A DNA stretch of 44,668 nucleotides from Methylacidiphilum sp. (GCA_020718125.1 DYDC01000001.1:1-44668); one strand, 5' to 3'. Positions 7,949 to 16,539 are shown, counted from the first letter of the stretch. The notes: generated by a model not told the origin, from the sequence alone. Made by a program: numbers and translations.

Positions 7949-8803
7949 CTACTTCAGCACATCTGACAGCTTCCGCCAAGCGTTCATCGAGCCGGTCAGG
8001 AGCGTCTTCGGGTCGCCTTTGATGTTGTAGCATTGGAGGCCGATGGGGCCTTTGAAGCCGACGGCCTTGAGCTTCCGCAGCACGATGCCGACGTCGTAGG
8101 TTCCTTTGTCGAGCGGCTGGATGATGCGCGGCAATTCCTTCTTCGACGCGCCGCTGTCGGCGCCGTTGATGGTCGCGACAAACATGAGCGGCGCGGCTTC
8201 CTCGATGAGCGCCGGGATGCGCGGTCCGGCTTCGTCGAGCAAAGCGTGGCAAAGGTTGAACGTCACGCCGACGTTCTTGCGGTTGACCTTCCTAGCGACG
8301 CGCACGGCATCCTCGACGCGATGGACCCACACGTTGACGTGCGGGTAGATGGCGATGCGCAGGCCGTTGGCGTCGCAGAGGTCGGCGAGTTCGCGCAGGC
8401 CCGCCGCGGCGATGTCGTCGCCGGCGGGGTCGGAGTTTTTGAACTGCTTGCTGGTCATGTTCGGCCAGATCATCGTGTCGGTGCTTTTGCAGAGCGCGAT
8501 GATCTCCTTCAGGCGCGGGTCATAGACCATCTTGCCGTCTTTGAGTTCGAGGTTGCAGTAGATGACGAAGCATTTCATCCCGCGCCGCTTCGAGCCGTCG
8601 AGGACTTCCTTTACGCGCTCCGGCGCGTCGGTGCGCCACGCGATGCCTGCGAACCCGATCTCCTTCGCGAGGTCCAACTGCGACGCGATGGTCTTGAGGT
8701 TCTCGCCGCGCAGGCCGTTGTCGAAAACGAAGAACGGGTTCGTCTCGGCGTTGGCGGTCACGGCTGCCAGCGCGATGATTATGGTGAGGATGGCGGTTCT
8801 CAT
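7949..8803 (-). CDS. Exported xylose-isomerase-like TIM-barrel protein (sugar phosphate isomerase/epimerase family)
   Basis: Member of the AP endonuclease 2/xylose isomerase-like barrel superfamily, which includes sugar isomerases and epimerases. A Sec signal (MRTAILTIIIALAAVTANA-ET) indicates export. Barrel segments visible in order: GFAGIAWRTDAPERV, MKCFVIYCNLEL, LCDANGLRIAIYPHVNVWV, NVGVTFNLCHALLDEAG, VATINGADSG, GFKGPIGLQCYNIKGD, which carry the His, Asp and Glu/Gln positions typical of the metal site. The start overlaps the end of the upstream oxidoreductase by four bases (ATGA), implying translational coupling. It probably acts on the same sugar as the flanking oxidoreductases. Confidence 0.85.
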   Translation of the reverse strand: MRTAILTIIIALAAVTANAETNPFFVFDNGLRGENLKTIASQLDLAKEIGFAGIAWRTDAPERVKEVLDGSKRRGMKCFVIYCNLELKDGKMVYDPRLKEIIALCKSTDTMIWPNMTSKQFKNSDPAGDDIAAAGLRELADLCDANGLRIAIYPHVNVWVHRVEDAVRVARKVNRKNVGVTFNLCHALLDEAGPRIPALIEEAAPLMFVATINGADSGASKKELPRIIQPLDKGTYDVGIVLRKLKAVGFKGPIGLQCYNIKGDPKTLLTGSMNAWRKLSDVLK

Positions 8804-10164
8804 AGCTTGTCAAAGCTCCACGGCGCGCGCATCGGCGGGCGCTTGGCGAGCTTGTTGGCGGCGTCGTTGTTGGTGAACACTTCCTTGTCGGGATCCCACG
8901 CGAGCTTCACGCCGCCGAGCTGGATGGCGATGTGGGCGAGGCGGCAGAGCGACGTGGTGCGTTGGCCAACCTCCTCGTCCTCCAGCGTCTGGCCGCGCGA
9001 GCGCACGCTGTCAATGAAGTCCGGCTTCTCGCGCTTGAGCGGGAAGTGGAGTTCCTCCGGGCCGATCTTCTCCTTGAGGATCGCCGGGGCACTTGCCTTG
9101 AGGCGCTCAGGCGAGAGCTTGCTGGCGGCGTAGTTGACGTGAATCCAACCTTTGTCGCCCTCGAAGCGGACGTGCGGTTCGCCCATCTGGTGGTAGAACT
9201 CGATGCCGTTGGCAAATTTGTAATAGGCGTCGAAGTGCTCCAGCACGTTCCAGACTTTGCCATCGTGGAACTTGCCGGTGGCCTTGATTTCGACGGGACC
9301 CGTGCGCTCGGTGCCTGCGCCCCATTGGCCGATGTCGTTGAGGTGCGTGCCCCAGTTGGCAATCATGCCGTCGCAGTAATCGAGGCTGCGCATCCAGCCG
9401 GGGCGGCTTTTGAGGTTCTGTGGCGTGTGGACGCGCTTCTGCATGTAGGGAACCTTCGGCGCGGGGCCAAGCCAGAGCTCGTAGTCCAATTCGGCGGGTG
9501 CCTCCGTGATCGTCTCCGGCTCGTCGGGAAAACCTTCCTTCGGCGAGCCTGTGCGGACGACGCGCAGCTTGCCGATGCGGCCATTGCGGACCAGTTCGGC
9601 GGCGCGGTGCATCGGCTCCAGCGAGCGAAACTCGCTGTCCACGCGGAAGACGCGCTTGTATTTGGCGACCTCATTGGCGAGCAGCCGGCCTTCGTCAATC
9701 CAGCGCGTGATCGGCTTCTCCAGCGCCACGTCCTTGCCCGCGCGCACGGCGGCGATAGCCATCGGCACGTGCCAGTGGTCCTGCGTGGCGATCATCACCG
9801 CATCAATGCTCTTGTCGGCGAGCAACTCGCGGAAATCCTTGTAGGTCGCGCAGCCCTTGAAGCTGCCATCTTTCTTCTTGGCGTAGTGGCCTTCGATCAA
9901 CTTCTTCGCCTCCGCCATGCGCCAGGAGTCCACGTCGCAGACGGCGACGGCCTGCACGCCGGCGACCTTGAGGAAGCCGGGGATGTTGGCGTGATAGGTC
10001 TGCCGTCCGCAGCCGATGAAACCCATTGTGACGCGCTTGCTGGGCGCGTCAGCGCCGAACACGGACGCGGGCAGGATGTAGGGCGCGCCCGCGATACCAG
10101 CGACGGCAACGGAGGCGCGACGGAGGAAGGAACGGCGGGTAAGTGGATGCATGGTTTGGCTCAT
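8800..10164 (-). CDS. Tat-exported Gfo/Idh/MocA-family oxidoreductase
   Basis: First gene of the four-gene minus-strand operon. The signal MSQTMHPLTRRSFLRRASVAVAG is twin-arginine type, followed by a VTMGFIGCGRQTYHANIPGF Rossmann start at about residue 43. VALEKPITRWIDEGR contains the conserved EKP. The C-terminal domain contains GMIANWGTHLNDIGQWG and FYHQMGEPHVRFEGDKG, typical of the exported group with a lid-forming C-terminus. The 454-residue length fits. An in-frame start at MHPLTRRSFL (10152) is equally plausible. It shares only the fold with the second oxidoreductase of the operon, so the two probably act at different steps on a sugar or glycoside. Confidence 0.88.
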   Translation of the reverse strand: MSQTMHPLTRRSFLRRASVAVAGIAGAPYILPASVFGADAPSKRVTMGFIGCGRQTYHANIPGFLKVAGVQAVAVCDVDSWRMAEAKKLIEGHYAKKKDGSFKGCATYKDFRELLADKSIDAVMIATQDHWHVPMAIAAVRAGKDVALEKPITRWIDEGRLLANEVAKYKRVFRVDSEFRSLEPMHRAAELVRNGRIGKLRVVRTGSPKEGFPDEPETITEAPAELDYELWLGPAPKVPYMQKRVHTPQNLKSRPGWMRSLDYCDGMIANWGTHLNDIGQWGAGTERTGPVEIKATGKFHDGKVWNVLEHFDAYYKFANGIEFYHQMGEPHVRFEGDKGWIHVNYAASKLSPERLKASAPAILKEKIGPEELHFPLKREKPDFIDSVRSRGQTLEDEEVGQRTTSLCRLAHIAIQLGGVKLAWDPDKEVFTNNDAANKLAKRPPMRAPWSFDKL

Positions 10165-10245
10165 GGTCGTAATGACGGTTGACTATGCGCGTCCTTCATG
10201 GCGGTTTCAGCCGCGCGCGGAAACATCAATCGCCTAGCATCTCTC

Positions 10246-10266
10246 GCATCCCCCTGCGGATGCTAC
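10246..10266 (-). repeat. REP-like palindrome supplying the araC-like stop codon
   Basis: On the minus strand the sequence reads GTAG, overlapping a hairpin GCATCC-GCAGGG-GGATGC. The TAG of the head is the stop codon of the AraC-type gene. A wider inverted repeat AGCATC/GATGCT (10236-10264) surrounds it. The palindrome is shorter than the others in the window, so membership in the same family is probable rather than certain. Confidence 0.5.
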
Positions 10267-11129
10267 TTTCGCTTCGCCGGCTTGGTCTTCAGCAGGGCGC
10301 GGGCGGTGATGCCAAAGAACCGTTTGAACGCCCGGCTGAAGTCGTTCGCGTGGCGGTAGCCAAGTTCGAAAGCGACTTGCTTGGCCTGCAAACGACCGGC
10401 GCGGAGTTTGGCGCGGGCGATCTGCATCCGCCAGCGGAGCAGGAAACGGTTTGTGCTCTCGCCGCTGTGGCGTCGGAAGAGCGCATTGAGAGAGGCCGGC
10501 GTCAGGCGCAGGTATTCGCACAGCCGCCGCACCGGCTGGCGCTCGGCGAGGTTGTTGCGCAGGAACTCCAGCGCGAGCTTCATCCGGTAGCGCGAATTCA
10601 CCGCGGGCGGACGGTTTTCGGCGCGCGCGAGGGCAATGTCCAGTTCGAAGCGCGCGCAGTGCAGCGAGAGGACGGCCACTTCATCCGGCGTGGCGACTTC
10701 GCGGATGCAGTTGGCGTGCAATGCGCAAAGGCGGCGCATGGTGGCGCGGTCCGTTTTCAGGCAGAGGAATCCGCCGGCGGGCGGTTGCAGCGCGGCCAGC
10801 GCGGGCGCGGAACGCCACAGCCACGTCAGGATGCGGGAGGCGCGGCGCGGCCCGTCGGTCCAGCCGTAGGCGCAATCGGGATGCACGACGAGGACGCTGC
10901 CGGCGGGAATCTGCCGGGCGCCGATCTCGGTGACCAAACGCGGCGTGCCCTCGATGATGGCGATATAGACCCAGCCGTCGTGCATGGCGACGGGAATGGG
11001 GTTCTTGCCAAACCACCGCCGTCCCCACGAGAGGTAAAGCAAGTCCCACGCTTCCGGGTCGCGCGGCAGCCATCGTGGCCGGCCGGCTGGCGGCAGATAA
11101 GTGCGTCGCGGATAAGTCTTTTCAGCCAT
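10263..11129 (-). CDS. AraC-family transcriptional regulator
   Basis: The C-terminal two-helix-turn-helix DNA-binding domain (about residues 180-285) is clear: MKLALEFLRNNLAERQPVRRLCEYLRLTPASLNALFRRHSG, then AKQVAFELGYRHANDFSRAFKRFFGITARALL with the family's second recognition helix. The N-terminal part (about 40-130) resembles a cupin effector-binding domain (PAGSVLVVHPDCAYGWTDGP). It lies on the same strand 98 bases upstream of the oxidoreductase operon and probably regulates it in response to a sugar. Its ATG abuts the stop of the chelatase-like gene upstream with no gap. Confidence 0.88.
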   Translation of the reverse strand: MAEKTYPRRTYLPPAGRPRWLPRDPEAWDLLYLSWGRRWFGKNPIPVAMHDGWVYIAIIEGTPRLVTEIGARQIPAGSVLVVHPDCAYGWTDGPRRASRILTWLWRSAPALAALQPPAGGFLCLKTDRATMRRLCALHANCIREVATPDEVAVLSLHCARFELDIALARAENRPPAVNSRYRMKLALEFLRNNLAERQPVRRLCEYLRLTPASLNALFRRHSGESTNRFLLRWRMQIARAKLRAGRLQAKQVAFELGYRHANDFSRAFKRFFGITARALLKTKPAKRK

Positions 11130-11516
11130 TCAATGGGTATCGCCGCGCAGTTCCCGCGCGAGGCGTTGCTCGACAAAATCCACGAGCGCGGGGTCGGCCA
11201 TCATCGGCTCGCTCAGCTCAAAAGCAACTTCAGGATGGTCCTTCAGCGTCTCGCGGACGATGTGCGGGATGTCTCGTTGGAGATGTTTGCCGGGGACGAG
11301 GAAGAATGCGTAGCCGAAGATGTGGTTGCAGCCGCGCTTGATGAGGCGCCGGATGGCGGTGGGGATGTCGGGCTGGCCGAGTTCCATGAAACAGGGCGCG
11401 ATGCAGTCGGTGCGGAGCCGCCGGCGCAGTTCGCGGGTGAGGCGGAACATGATCCAGTTGGCCTCCTTGAGCCGCGAGCCGTGGGTGACGACGAAGACGC
11501 CGGTTTTTTGTTTCAT
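11130..11516 (-). CDS. CbiX-like sirohydrochlorin chelatase (short single-domain form)
   Basis: CbiX/SirB-family enzymes insert Co or Fe into sirohydrochlorin for cobalamin or siroheme. The 128-residue length is that of the short (CbiX-S-like) form. TGVFVVTHGSRLKEAN carries the conserved HGSR with the metal-binding His (H12), and GYAFFLVPGKHLQRDIP matches the family FFLxPGxHxxxDIP signature with a second His. The gene is followed without a gap by the AraC-type regulator. A functional link to the precorrin-2 dehydrogenase-like gene at 42 kb is possible, since both serve sirohydrochlorin chemistry. Confidence 0.82.
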   Translation of the reverse strand: MKQKTGVFVVTHGSRLKEANWIMFRLTRELRRRLRTDCIAPCFMELGQPDIPTAIRRLIKRGCNHIFGYAFFLVPGKHLQRDIPHIVRETLKDHPEVAFELSEPMMADPALVDFVEQRLARELRGDTH

Positions 11517-11548
11517 GCGGAGAAATCCGCTTGTCCGACTGCGCGGCT

Positions 11549-11576
11549 ACTATATCATCGCGCGCCTCGCAGACAA
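11549..11576 (-). promoter_or_regulatory. Candidate promoter for the cbiX-like gene
   Basis: On the minus strand TTGTCT (11576-11571) and TATAGT (11554-11549) are spaced by 16 bases, ending about 33 bases before the ATG at 11516. The 11517-11728 region separates divergent genes and shows no other clear signal. Confidence 0.4.
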
Positions 11577-11728
11577 GCAGGTTGGCCTATGGCGCTATTG
11601 GAATTCAGCATGTATCCGCCCGCGAGTGGAATGTGTCATCACGGTGGACTATTGCGGCGGCCATCGCGGCTGGCTGAAAGCCGGGTGGTTTCCGTCGAGA
11701 AGCGACTCGTCCGCAAACTGAAACCGAT

Positions 11729-12049
11729 ATGAGCAACGCACAACATTCAGGTTCCGGCTCCGGTCATCCCGCTGCGGCGGGTCATCCTGCGGGCGCGGGC
11801 GGTCCGCCGCCCGACTTGAAACGCCAGTTCATCACCTTCGCATTCTTCAAAACCTCGCCCGAATGGCGCCGCCTGCCGGCGGCTGAACGCGAGGCAAGCA
11901 AGAGCGAGGTTGCCGCCATCGTCGAGGAATTCAAGAAACAGGGCATGCTGATTCCGGGCTGTTCGCTGGCGGGCACACATGGCGACGTGGACTTCATGCG
12001 GTGGCGCATCGCTGGTGATATCAGGGACGCGCTCAACACCGCCGGATAG
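11729..12049 (+). pseudogene. Truncated chlorite-dismutase-family (HemQ-like) gene
   Basis: The segment KRQFITFAFFKTSPEWRRLPAAEREASKSEVAAIVEEF followed by GTHGDVDFMRWRIAGD matches the N-terminal part of the Cld/HemQ family, where F-x-F-[FY]K...WR.L...ER and DFM.W are characteristic. HemQ converts coproheme to haem b in many bacteria. The family is normally about 230-250 residues, but this frame ends at 106, before the C-terminal half with the haem-ligand His, so it is unlikely to be an enzyme. A Gly/Pro/Ala-rich leader precedes the domain. Its TAG stop sits 13 bases before the M3 peptidase ATG, so it may be translated as a short protein. Confidence 0.7.
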
Positions 12050-12062
12050 GAGACTGACAGCC

Positions 12063-13607
12063 ATGCCGCTCACGATCGCGACAATCCTCAAAGGGGTCGA
12101 ACAGCTCGACTACGAGATAGCCACCGAGTCGCGCCTCGTGCGCGCGGGTCTCAAGGACAAACAGGAGACCGACGCCATCATGCAGCGGCACGAGTGGCTC
12201 GCCTCGCCCTCGGCCGTGAAGCTGGCGCGTGCCCAGGTCAACCGCGCGCGCGATCCCGATGAGCGCGACCGGCTGGAGCGGCTGTATTTCACGTGCGCGG
12301 GATTCTACGCCTGCCGGAAGCAGGCGAAACTCGATGACGAATTGCAGGGCGGTCTGGCGCAGCATCAGGTCAAGCTTGGCGAACGGCAGATCTCCTACTA
12401 CAACCTCAGCCCGCGCTTGCAGAACGAGGCGGATTTTGAGAAGCGCGAGCAGATCGGCGCGGCGATTGACGGCGTGCATCGGAAGTTCAACCCGTTGAAG
12501 CTCTCGCTGCTCCAACGCGAATTGCGCATCCTGCGGCGCGACCTCGGCTACAAGAGTCACATCGGATACTACCAGGCGCAGAAGCAGTTCGATTACGAGA
12601 AATTCATCGCCACGCTCGACGACTCGGCGCATCGCACGGCGCTGCTGTTCCGCGACCATGTGGCGCGATGGGTCGGCGACAAGATTGGGCGGCCGTTCCG
12701 TGCGCCGGACGGCAAGCCTGCCCTCCAGCGATGGCACGTCAGCTATCTGCTCAAGCTTGGCGACTTTGACGCGCGGTTCCCGAAGAAGGAGATGCTGCCG
12801 CGGCTGCTCGGTTCACTGAAGCGGATGGGCATAGACCTGAAGGCGAAGAAGAGCATCAAGCTCGACATCGAGGATCGCGACAAGAAGAACCCGCGTGCCT
12901 GCGTGTTCCCAGCGCGCATCCCGCGGGAGGTCCACCTCATCCTGAAGCCCGTCGGCGGACTGACCGACTACGAGACGTTTATGCACGAGGCGGGCCACGC
13001 GTTGCACTTCGGTTTCTCGGACCCGAAGCTGCCCTACGAATACCGCCACCTGTCGCGGTCGCACGCGCTGACGGAGATTTACGCGTTCCTGCTCCAGAAC
13101 ATCACGCTCGACGCGCTGTGGCTGGAGGAGGTCATGCGGCTCAACCGCAAGCTCGCGGCGCGCATCCGATACTATCGCGTGCTAGTGGACCTCTGCATGT
13201 ATCGCCGCTACATCGCGAAGCTGAAGGCCGAGTTCGCGTTCTTCCGCCAGCAGGAGCAGAGGGGCGAGGCGGCGTTGAGTGACGGGCGCATCTACGCGCG
13301 AACACTGACCGAGCATACGGGCTTCATCTACCAGCCGGTGAACTATCTCTTCGACATGGACGGCGGCTTCTACAGCGCGGATTATCTGCGCGCGTGGGTC
13401 GGCGAGGCGCAATTCTCCGAGCGCCTCCAGCAGAACTACGGGCCGCGCTGGTGGGCCGACAAGAAGGCCGGGCGGTTCCTCGTGGACCTCTGGCGGTCGG
13501 CCTGCACGCGGGAAGCCGAGCCGGTGCTTGCTGAACTCGGCTGCCAGCCGCTCGACACGAGCGCGCTGGAACGGCGGTTCGTCGAACTGGAATCGCTGCG
13601 CGCATGA
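12063..13607 (+). CDS. M3-family zinc metallopeptidase (oligoendopeptidase-like)
   Basis: Cytoplasmic zinc oligopeptidase of the M3 clan. The HEXXH motif is H308-E309-A-G-H312 in YETFMHEAGHALHFGFSD, with the third ligand expected in the following ALTEIYAFLLQ segment. The N-terminal helical region (EIATESRLVRAGLK..., about 1-250) forms the other half of the substrate channel in this family. There is no signal peptide. ATG 12063 is preceded by GGAG at 12048-12051. Length 514 is slightly shorter than classic PepF (about 600). The gene overlaps the Nudix gene by four bases, suggesting co-translation. Confidence 0.85.
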   Translation: MPLTIATILKGVEQLDYEIATESRLVRAGLKDKQETDAIMQRHEWLASPSAVKLARAQVNRARDPDERDRLERLYFTCAGFYACRKQAKLDDELQGGLAQHQVKLGERQISYYNLSPRLQNEADFEKREQIGAAIDGVHRKFNPLKLSLLQRELRILRRDLGYKSHIGYYQAQKQFDYEKFIATLDDSAHRTALLFRDHVARWVGDKIGRPFRAPDGKPALQRWHVSYLLKLGDFDARFPKKEMLPRLLGSLKRMGIDLKAKKSIKLDIEDRDKKNPRACVFPARIPREVHLILKPVGGLTDYETFMHEAGHALHFGFSDPKLPYEYRHLSRSHALTEIYAFLLQNITLDALWLEEVMRLNRKLAARIRYYRVLVDLCMYRRYIAKLKAEFAFFRQQEQRGEAALSDGRIYARTLTEHTGFIYQPVNYLFDMDGGFYSADYLRAWVGEAQFSERLQQNYGPRWWADKKAGRFLVDLWRSACTREAEPVLAELGCQPLDTSALERRFVELESLRA

Positions 13608-13996
13608 GCGGACGGCCGGCGATCGAGGTGGCTGCGGCGATCATCCGGCGCGGCGACACGATTCTGATCGCGCAACGCCGCGCGGACGATCATCTGTCAA
13701 ACCTGTGGGAGTTTCCCGGCGGCAAACGCGAAGCGGGGGAAACCTTCGAGCAATGCCTGGCGCGCGAGCTTCGGGAGGAACTGGGCGTCACAGCGCGTGT
13801 GGGACGGTTGATCCATGATGTGACGCATGATTATCCGGAACGCAGCGTGCGACTCTGTTTCTTCGATTGCGAACTGATGGAGGGCGAACCCAAGCCGATT
13901 CATTGCCAGGACTGCCGCTGGGTGCGGGCGGGTGAGCTGCAGGACTACCGGTTTCCGCCGGCGGATGATGAGTTGATCAAGTTGCTGGGAAAGTAG
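13604..13996 (+). CDS. Nudix hydrolase, MutT-like (probable oxidised-nucleotide diphosphatase)
   Basis: The full Nudix box GX5EX7REUXEEXGU is present at residues 40-62 (GGKREAGETF...ARELREELGV). The surrounding sequence (AAAIIRRGDTILIAQRR, NLWEFPGGK, CRWVRAGELQDYRFPPADDELI) matches MutT and the MutT-like tail of MutY, so hydrolysis of 8-oxo-dGTP is the likely role. Length 130 is typical. The start overlaps the M3 peptidase stop (ATGA). The stop codon TAG is the outer end of a REP palindrome shared with the convergent gene. Confidence 0.9.
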   Translation: MSGRPAIEVAAAIIRRGDTILIAQRRADDHLSNLWEFPGGKREAGETFEQCLARELREELGVTARVGRLIHDVTHDYPERSVRLCFFDCELMEGEPKPIHCQDCRWVRAGELQDYRFPPADDELIKLLGK

Positions 13997-14054
13997 TCGT
14001 CACGCTCCGCGTGATGATCCAGATGGTGATCCTCACGCTGAGCGTGCGGGCTAC
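13993..14054. repeat. REP pair providing stop codons to both convergent genes
   Basis: Two inverted arms face each other: GTAG with a TCACGC-TCC-GCGTGA hairpin on the left, and on the other strand GTAG with a CACGCT-CA-AGCGTG hairpin on the right. The left TAG (13994-13996) ends the Nudix gene and the right TAG (minus strand, 14053-14051) ends the beta-propeller gene. Both frames reach it through an AAG or AAA-GTAG context. It may also terminate transcription from both sides. Confidence 0.8.
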
Positions 14055-15625
14055 TTTACCAAGGGCAAGCGGTAGCAGACGGCTTCCTGGGCGTTGCGGA
14101 CGAGCAACAGGTCGCCGGCGAGCGCGGGGGGATTCCACGTCTTGCCTGTCAGCGCCTCGAACTTCGTCAGTTCGCGTCGGCTATTGGGCTGAGGGTCTAT
14201 CAGCGCCAGGCTGCCGTCTTCGGCCGTGAGCAGCAGCAGGTCGCGAACGAGAATGAACTGGCCATGTCCGTAGCGGCCCTCGCGCCACTTCAACCCGCCA
14301 TTGGCCAGGTCCACGCAGGCGAGCGTGCCGTCGTCGAGGCCATACACGCAGCCAGTGCGCGTGACCATGTTGTTGAACTTGGATTTGAGGCGTCGCGTCT
14401 TCCAGAGCTGTGTGGCTGTGAAGCTGTCCTCATTGTCGCGTCGGATCTGCAACAGCGCGCTCCCTTCGCCGTAGCCGCTGCTCATCAATACGCGGTCGTC
14501 CGCGACGGTGATCGGCTGCGCGACGTGGACGTGCGTCGGGTTCCACGGATGCTGCCATAGCACGCGGCCGGTGGCCGCATCGTGGCCGTAGAGGGCGTCG
14601 TGGCCGAAGATGAGGACTTGCGGCACGCCACAGAGCGTGGCCGCGCAGGGCGAGCTGTAGCTGGATTTGTCGTGACCGCCGCTCCAAGCCGGCTGGCCGT
14701 TGTGGAGGCGATAGGCCGCGAGCGCGCGATCCGGCTTGCCGCCGGGATTGACGATGACGAGTCCGTCGCGCACGAGCGGTGAGCCGGCCGTGCCCCAGAT
14801 GTTCACAGGCCGGCCGCTGTCGGCGAGGATGTTCCGGCTCCAGACCGCCTTGCCGGCGGCCAAGTCGAGGCAGTTCAAAATGCCGGTGCCGCCGACGGTG
14901 AATGCACGGTCGCCGATGATGGCTGGCGTGGTGCGCGGGCCTTCACCGGCGATGGTGGTGGCAAAGCGGGCCTTGTCGGCGTGGATCCAGAGCTTTTTGC
15001 CGGTCAGCAAGTCGTAGCAAACGGTCAGTTCTTCTTCGCCGCGCTGTTCCATCGTGATGGCGCGGTTGCCGGTAATCGCGAAGCCGGACCATGCGGCGCC
15101 AACCGGCTGGCGCCAGAGTTCCCGCGGAGGCCGCGCGCTCCAATCACGCGCCAGCTTGGGGCCATCGGGCAGCGTGGAGTTGCGGTTCGGGCCGAGGAAC
15201 TGCGGCCAGTCGGCGCCAAGACGGGTTGCGGCGCGCGATGCGGCAGCGGGGTCCGCTTCGGCAACTGGTTGAACTGCCGGGCGCGACCAACGGAACTTCA
15301 CGAGCGGCACGAGATCGCCTGTCACGCCATAGATTTGAAACAGACCGGCGAAAAGGCCGAGCGCCACGACCACGGCGCCGAACACCACGCCGCGGATTCT
15401 CCAGTGCAGCCGGGAGAACAACATGGCCCAGAGAAAGAGCAGGACGGCCGCGACGATGATTGAGCCTGTCGTGCCGATGTTGCGGTGTTGTTGCGATGGC
15501 AGCGAGGGGGCGACGCGGGTATGGATAATCGCCAGGAGTGTAACCGCCACGATCAGCCACGCGGGCCACCCGCGGATGGGGCGCCGGGCAGGCGGGTTGT
15601 TGGAGGGTGCGTCAGGAGACTGCAT
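14051..15625 (-). CDS. Membrane-anchored PQQ-like beta-propeller protein
   Basis: Three N-terminal hydrophobic helices (WPAWLIVAVTLLAII, GSIIVAAVLLFLWAMLF, GVVFGAVVVALGLFAGLF; about residues 20-105) precede a periplasmic PQQ-like beta-propeller. Repeats are recognisable: DWPQFLGPNRNS, CYDLLTGKKLWIHA, CLDLAAGKAVWSRN, GHDAATGRVLWQHPW, CVDLANGGLKWREG. This fold is found in PQQ dehydrogenases and the BamB scaffold; without dehydrogenase active-site residues a binding or scaffold role is more likely. DWPQFLGPNR is a common marker in Planctomycetes and Verrucomicrobia proteins. It is divergent from the MqnA/MqnD-type gene. Confidence 0.85.
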   Translation of the reverse strand: MQSPDAPSNNPPARRPIRGWPAWLIVAVTLLAIIHTRVAPSLPSQQHRNIGTTGSIIVAAVLLFLWAMLFSRLHWRIRGVVFGAVVVALGLFAGLFQIYGVTGDLVPLVKFRWSRPAVQPVAEADPAAASRAATRLGADWPQFLGPNRNSTLPDGPKLARDWSARPPRELWRQPVGAAWSGFAITGNRAITMEQRGEEELTVCYDLLTGKKLWIHADKARFATTIAGEGPRTTPAIIGDRAFTVGGTGILNCLDLAAGKAVWSRNILADSGRPVNIWGTAGSPLVRDGLVIVNPGGKPDRALAAYRLHNGQPAWSGGHDKSSYSSPCAATLCGVPQVLIFGHDALYGHDAATGRVLWQHPWNPTHVHVAQPITVADDRVLMSSGYGEGSALLQIRRDNEDSFTATQLWKTRRLKSKFNNMVTRTGCVYGLDDGTLACVDLANGGLKWREGRYGHGQFILVRDLLLLTAEDGSLALIDPQPNSRRELTKFEALTGKTWNPPALAGDLLLVRNAQEAVCYRLPLVK

Positions 15626-15675
15626 CGGAGAATATGCTTGGCCGTGGCATCGGTTCCGTAGATAACAAGCGACGC

Positions 15676-16539
15676 ATGAGAACGCAAAAAGATTCGCCCG
15701 CGGTGCGCACGATCACGTTGGGCCACAGCCCCGACCCGGATGATGCCTTCATGTTCTACGCGCTGGCCGCCGGCAAGATCGAGACGGGCGATCTGCGCTT
15801 CGAGCACATCCTGCAAGACATACAGACCCTTAACGAGCGCGCCACGCGCGGCGAACTGGACGTGACCGCCATCTCCATCCACGCTTACGCCTCCGTCCTC
15901 GATAAATATGCTCTTTTGCCCAGCGGCGCTTCGATGGGCGACGGCTACGGGCCGATGGTGGTGGCGAAAGGCCGAAGGTCGAAGGACGAAATCCGAAAGA
16001 TGAAGATCGCCGTCCCTGGACGGATGACCAGCGCGTTTCTGGCGCTGCGGCTGTGGCTCGGCGAGGATTTCAACCATGTCGTCGTGCCGTTCGACCAGAT
16101 CTTTGCCACGGTGAAGCGCGGCGATGCCGAAGCCGGCCTCATCATCCACGAAGGCCAGCTCACCTATCAAAAGGAGGGCTTGGACCTCTGTGTGGACCTC
16201 GGCGCATGGTGGAAGGCTGACACGGGCGGCCTGCCGCTCCCGCTCGGCGGCAACGCCATCAAGAAATCCCTCGGCAAGCCGCTGATGAGCCGCATCTCAA
16301 AGCTCCTGACCGAAAGCATCCGCTACGGCCTTGCCCACCGCCAGCCCGCAGTCGCTCACGCGATGGCCTACGCCCGCGACATGGACGTGCCGCTGGCCGA
16401 CAAGTTCGTCCGGATGTATGTGAACGACTGGACGCTCGACTACGGCGACAAGGGCAGGGAAGCCATCCGCCTTTTCCTCCGCCGCGGCTGCGAAGCCGGC
16501 ATCATCCCCCAGGCGGTGGATCTGGAGTTTGTGGAGTAA
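15676..16539 (+). CDS. MqnA/MqnD-family enzyme (futalosine-route menaquinone biosynthesis)
   Basis: Periplasmic-binding-protein-fold enzyme family whose members dehydrate chorismate (MqnA) or release 1,4-dihydroxy-6-naphthoate (MqnD). TLGHSPDPDDAFMFYALAAGK, ELDVTAISIHAYA, GYGPMVVAK, IIHEGQLTYQKEGLDLCVDLG and GLPLPLGGNAIKK follow the family pattern; the last two favour the MqnD side. ATG 15676 gives 287 residues, the usual length. The stretch GRRSKDEIRKM (about residues 98-108), directly before KIAVPG, is encoded by heptamer repeats and looks inserted. An amidohydrolase 2.4 kb downstream could serve the same pathway. Confidence 0.75.
   Translation: MRTQKDSPAVRTITLGHSPDPDDAFMFYALAAGKIETGDLRFEHILQDIQTLNERATRGELDVTAISIHAYASVLDKYALLPSGASMGDGYGPMVVAKGRRSKDEIRKMKIAVPGRMTSAFLALRLWLGEDFNHVVVPFDQIFATVKRGDAEAGLIIHEGQLTYQKEGLDLCVDLGAWWKADTGGLPLPLGGNAIKKSLGKPLMSRISKLLTESIRYGLAHRQPAVAHAMAYARDMDVPLADKFVRMYVNDWTLDYGDKGREAIRLFLRRGCEAGIIPQAVDLEFVE
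15966..16001. repeat. GAAGGNC heptamer repeat inside the MqnA/D-type gene
   Basis: Units GAAGGTC, GAAGGAC, GAAATCC and GAAAGAT follow an initial GAAAGGCC. The same motif makes up the start of bioD (23412-23467). The array is translated as part of the protein at a loop before a conserved strand. Confidence 0.7.

Noticed and set aside
6661..10182. Long plus-strand open frames opposite the oxidoreductase operon
   Set aside because: Compositional shadows (Ala/Val/His-rich) of motif-bearing minus-strand genes.
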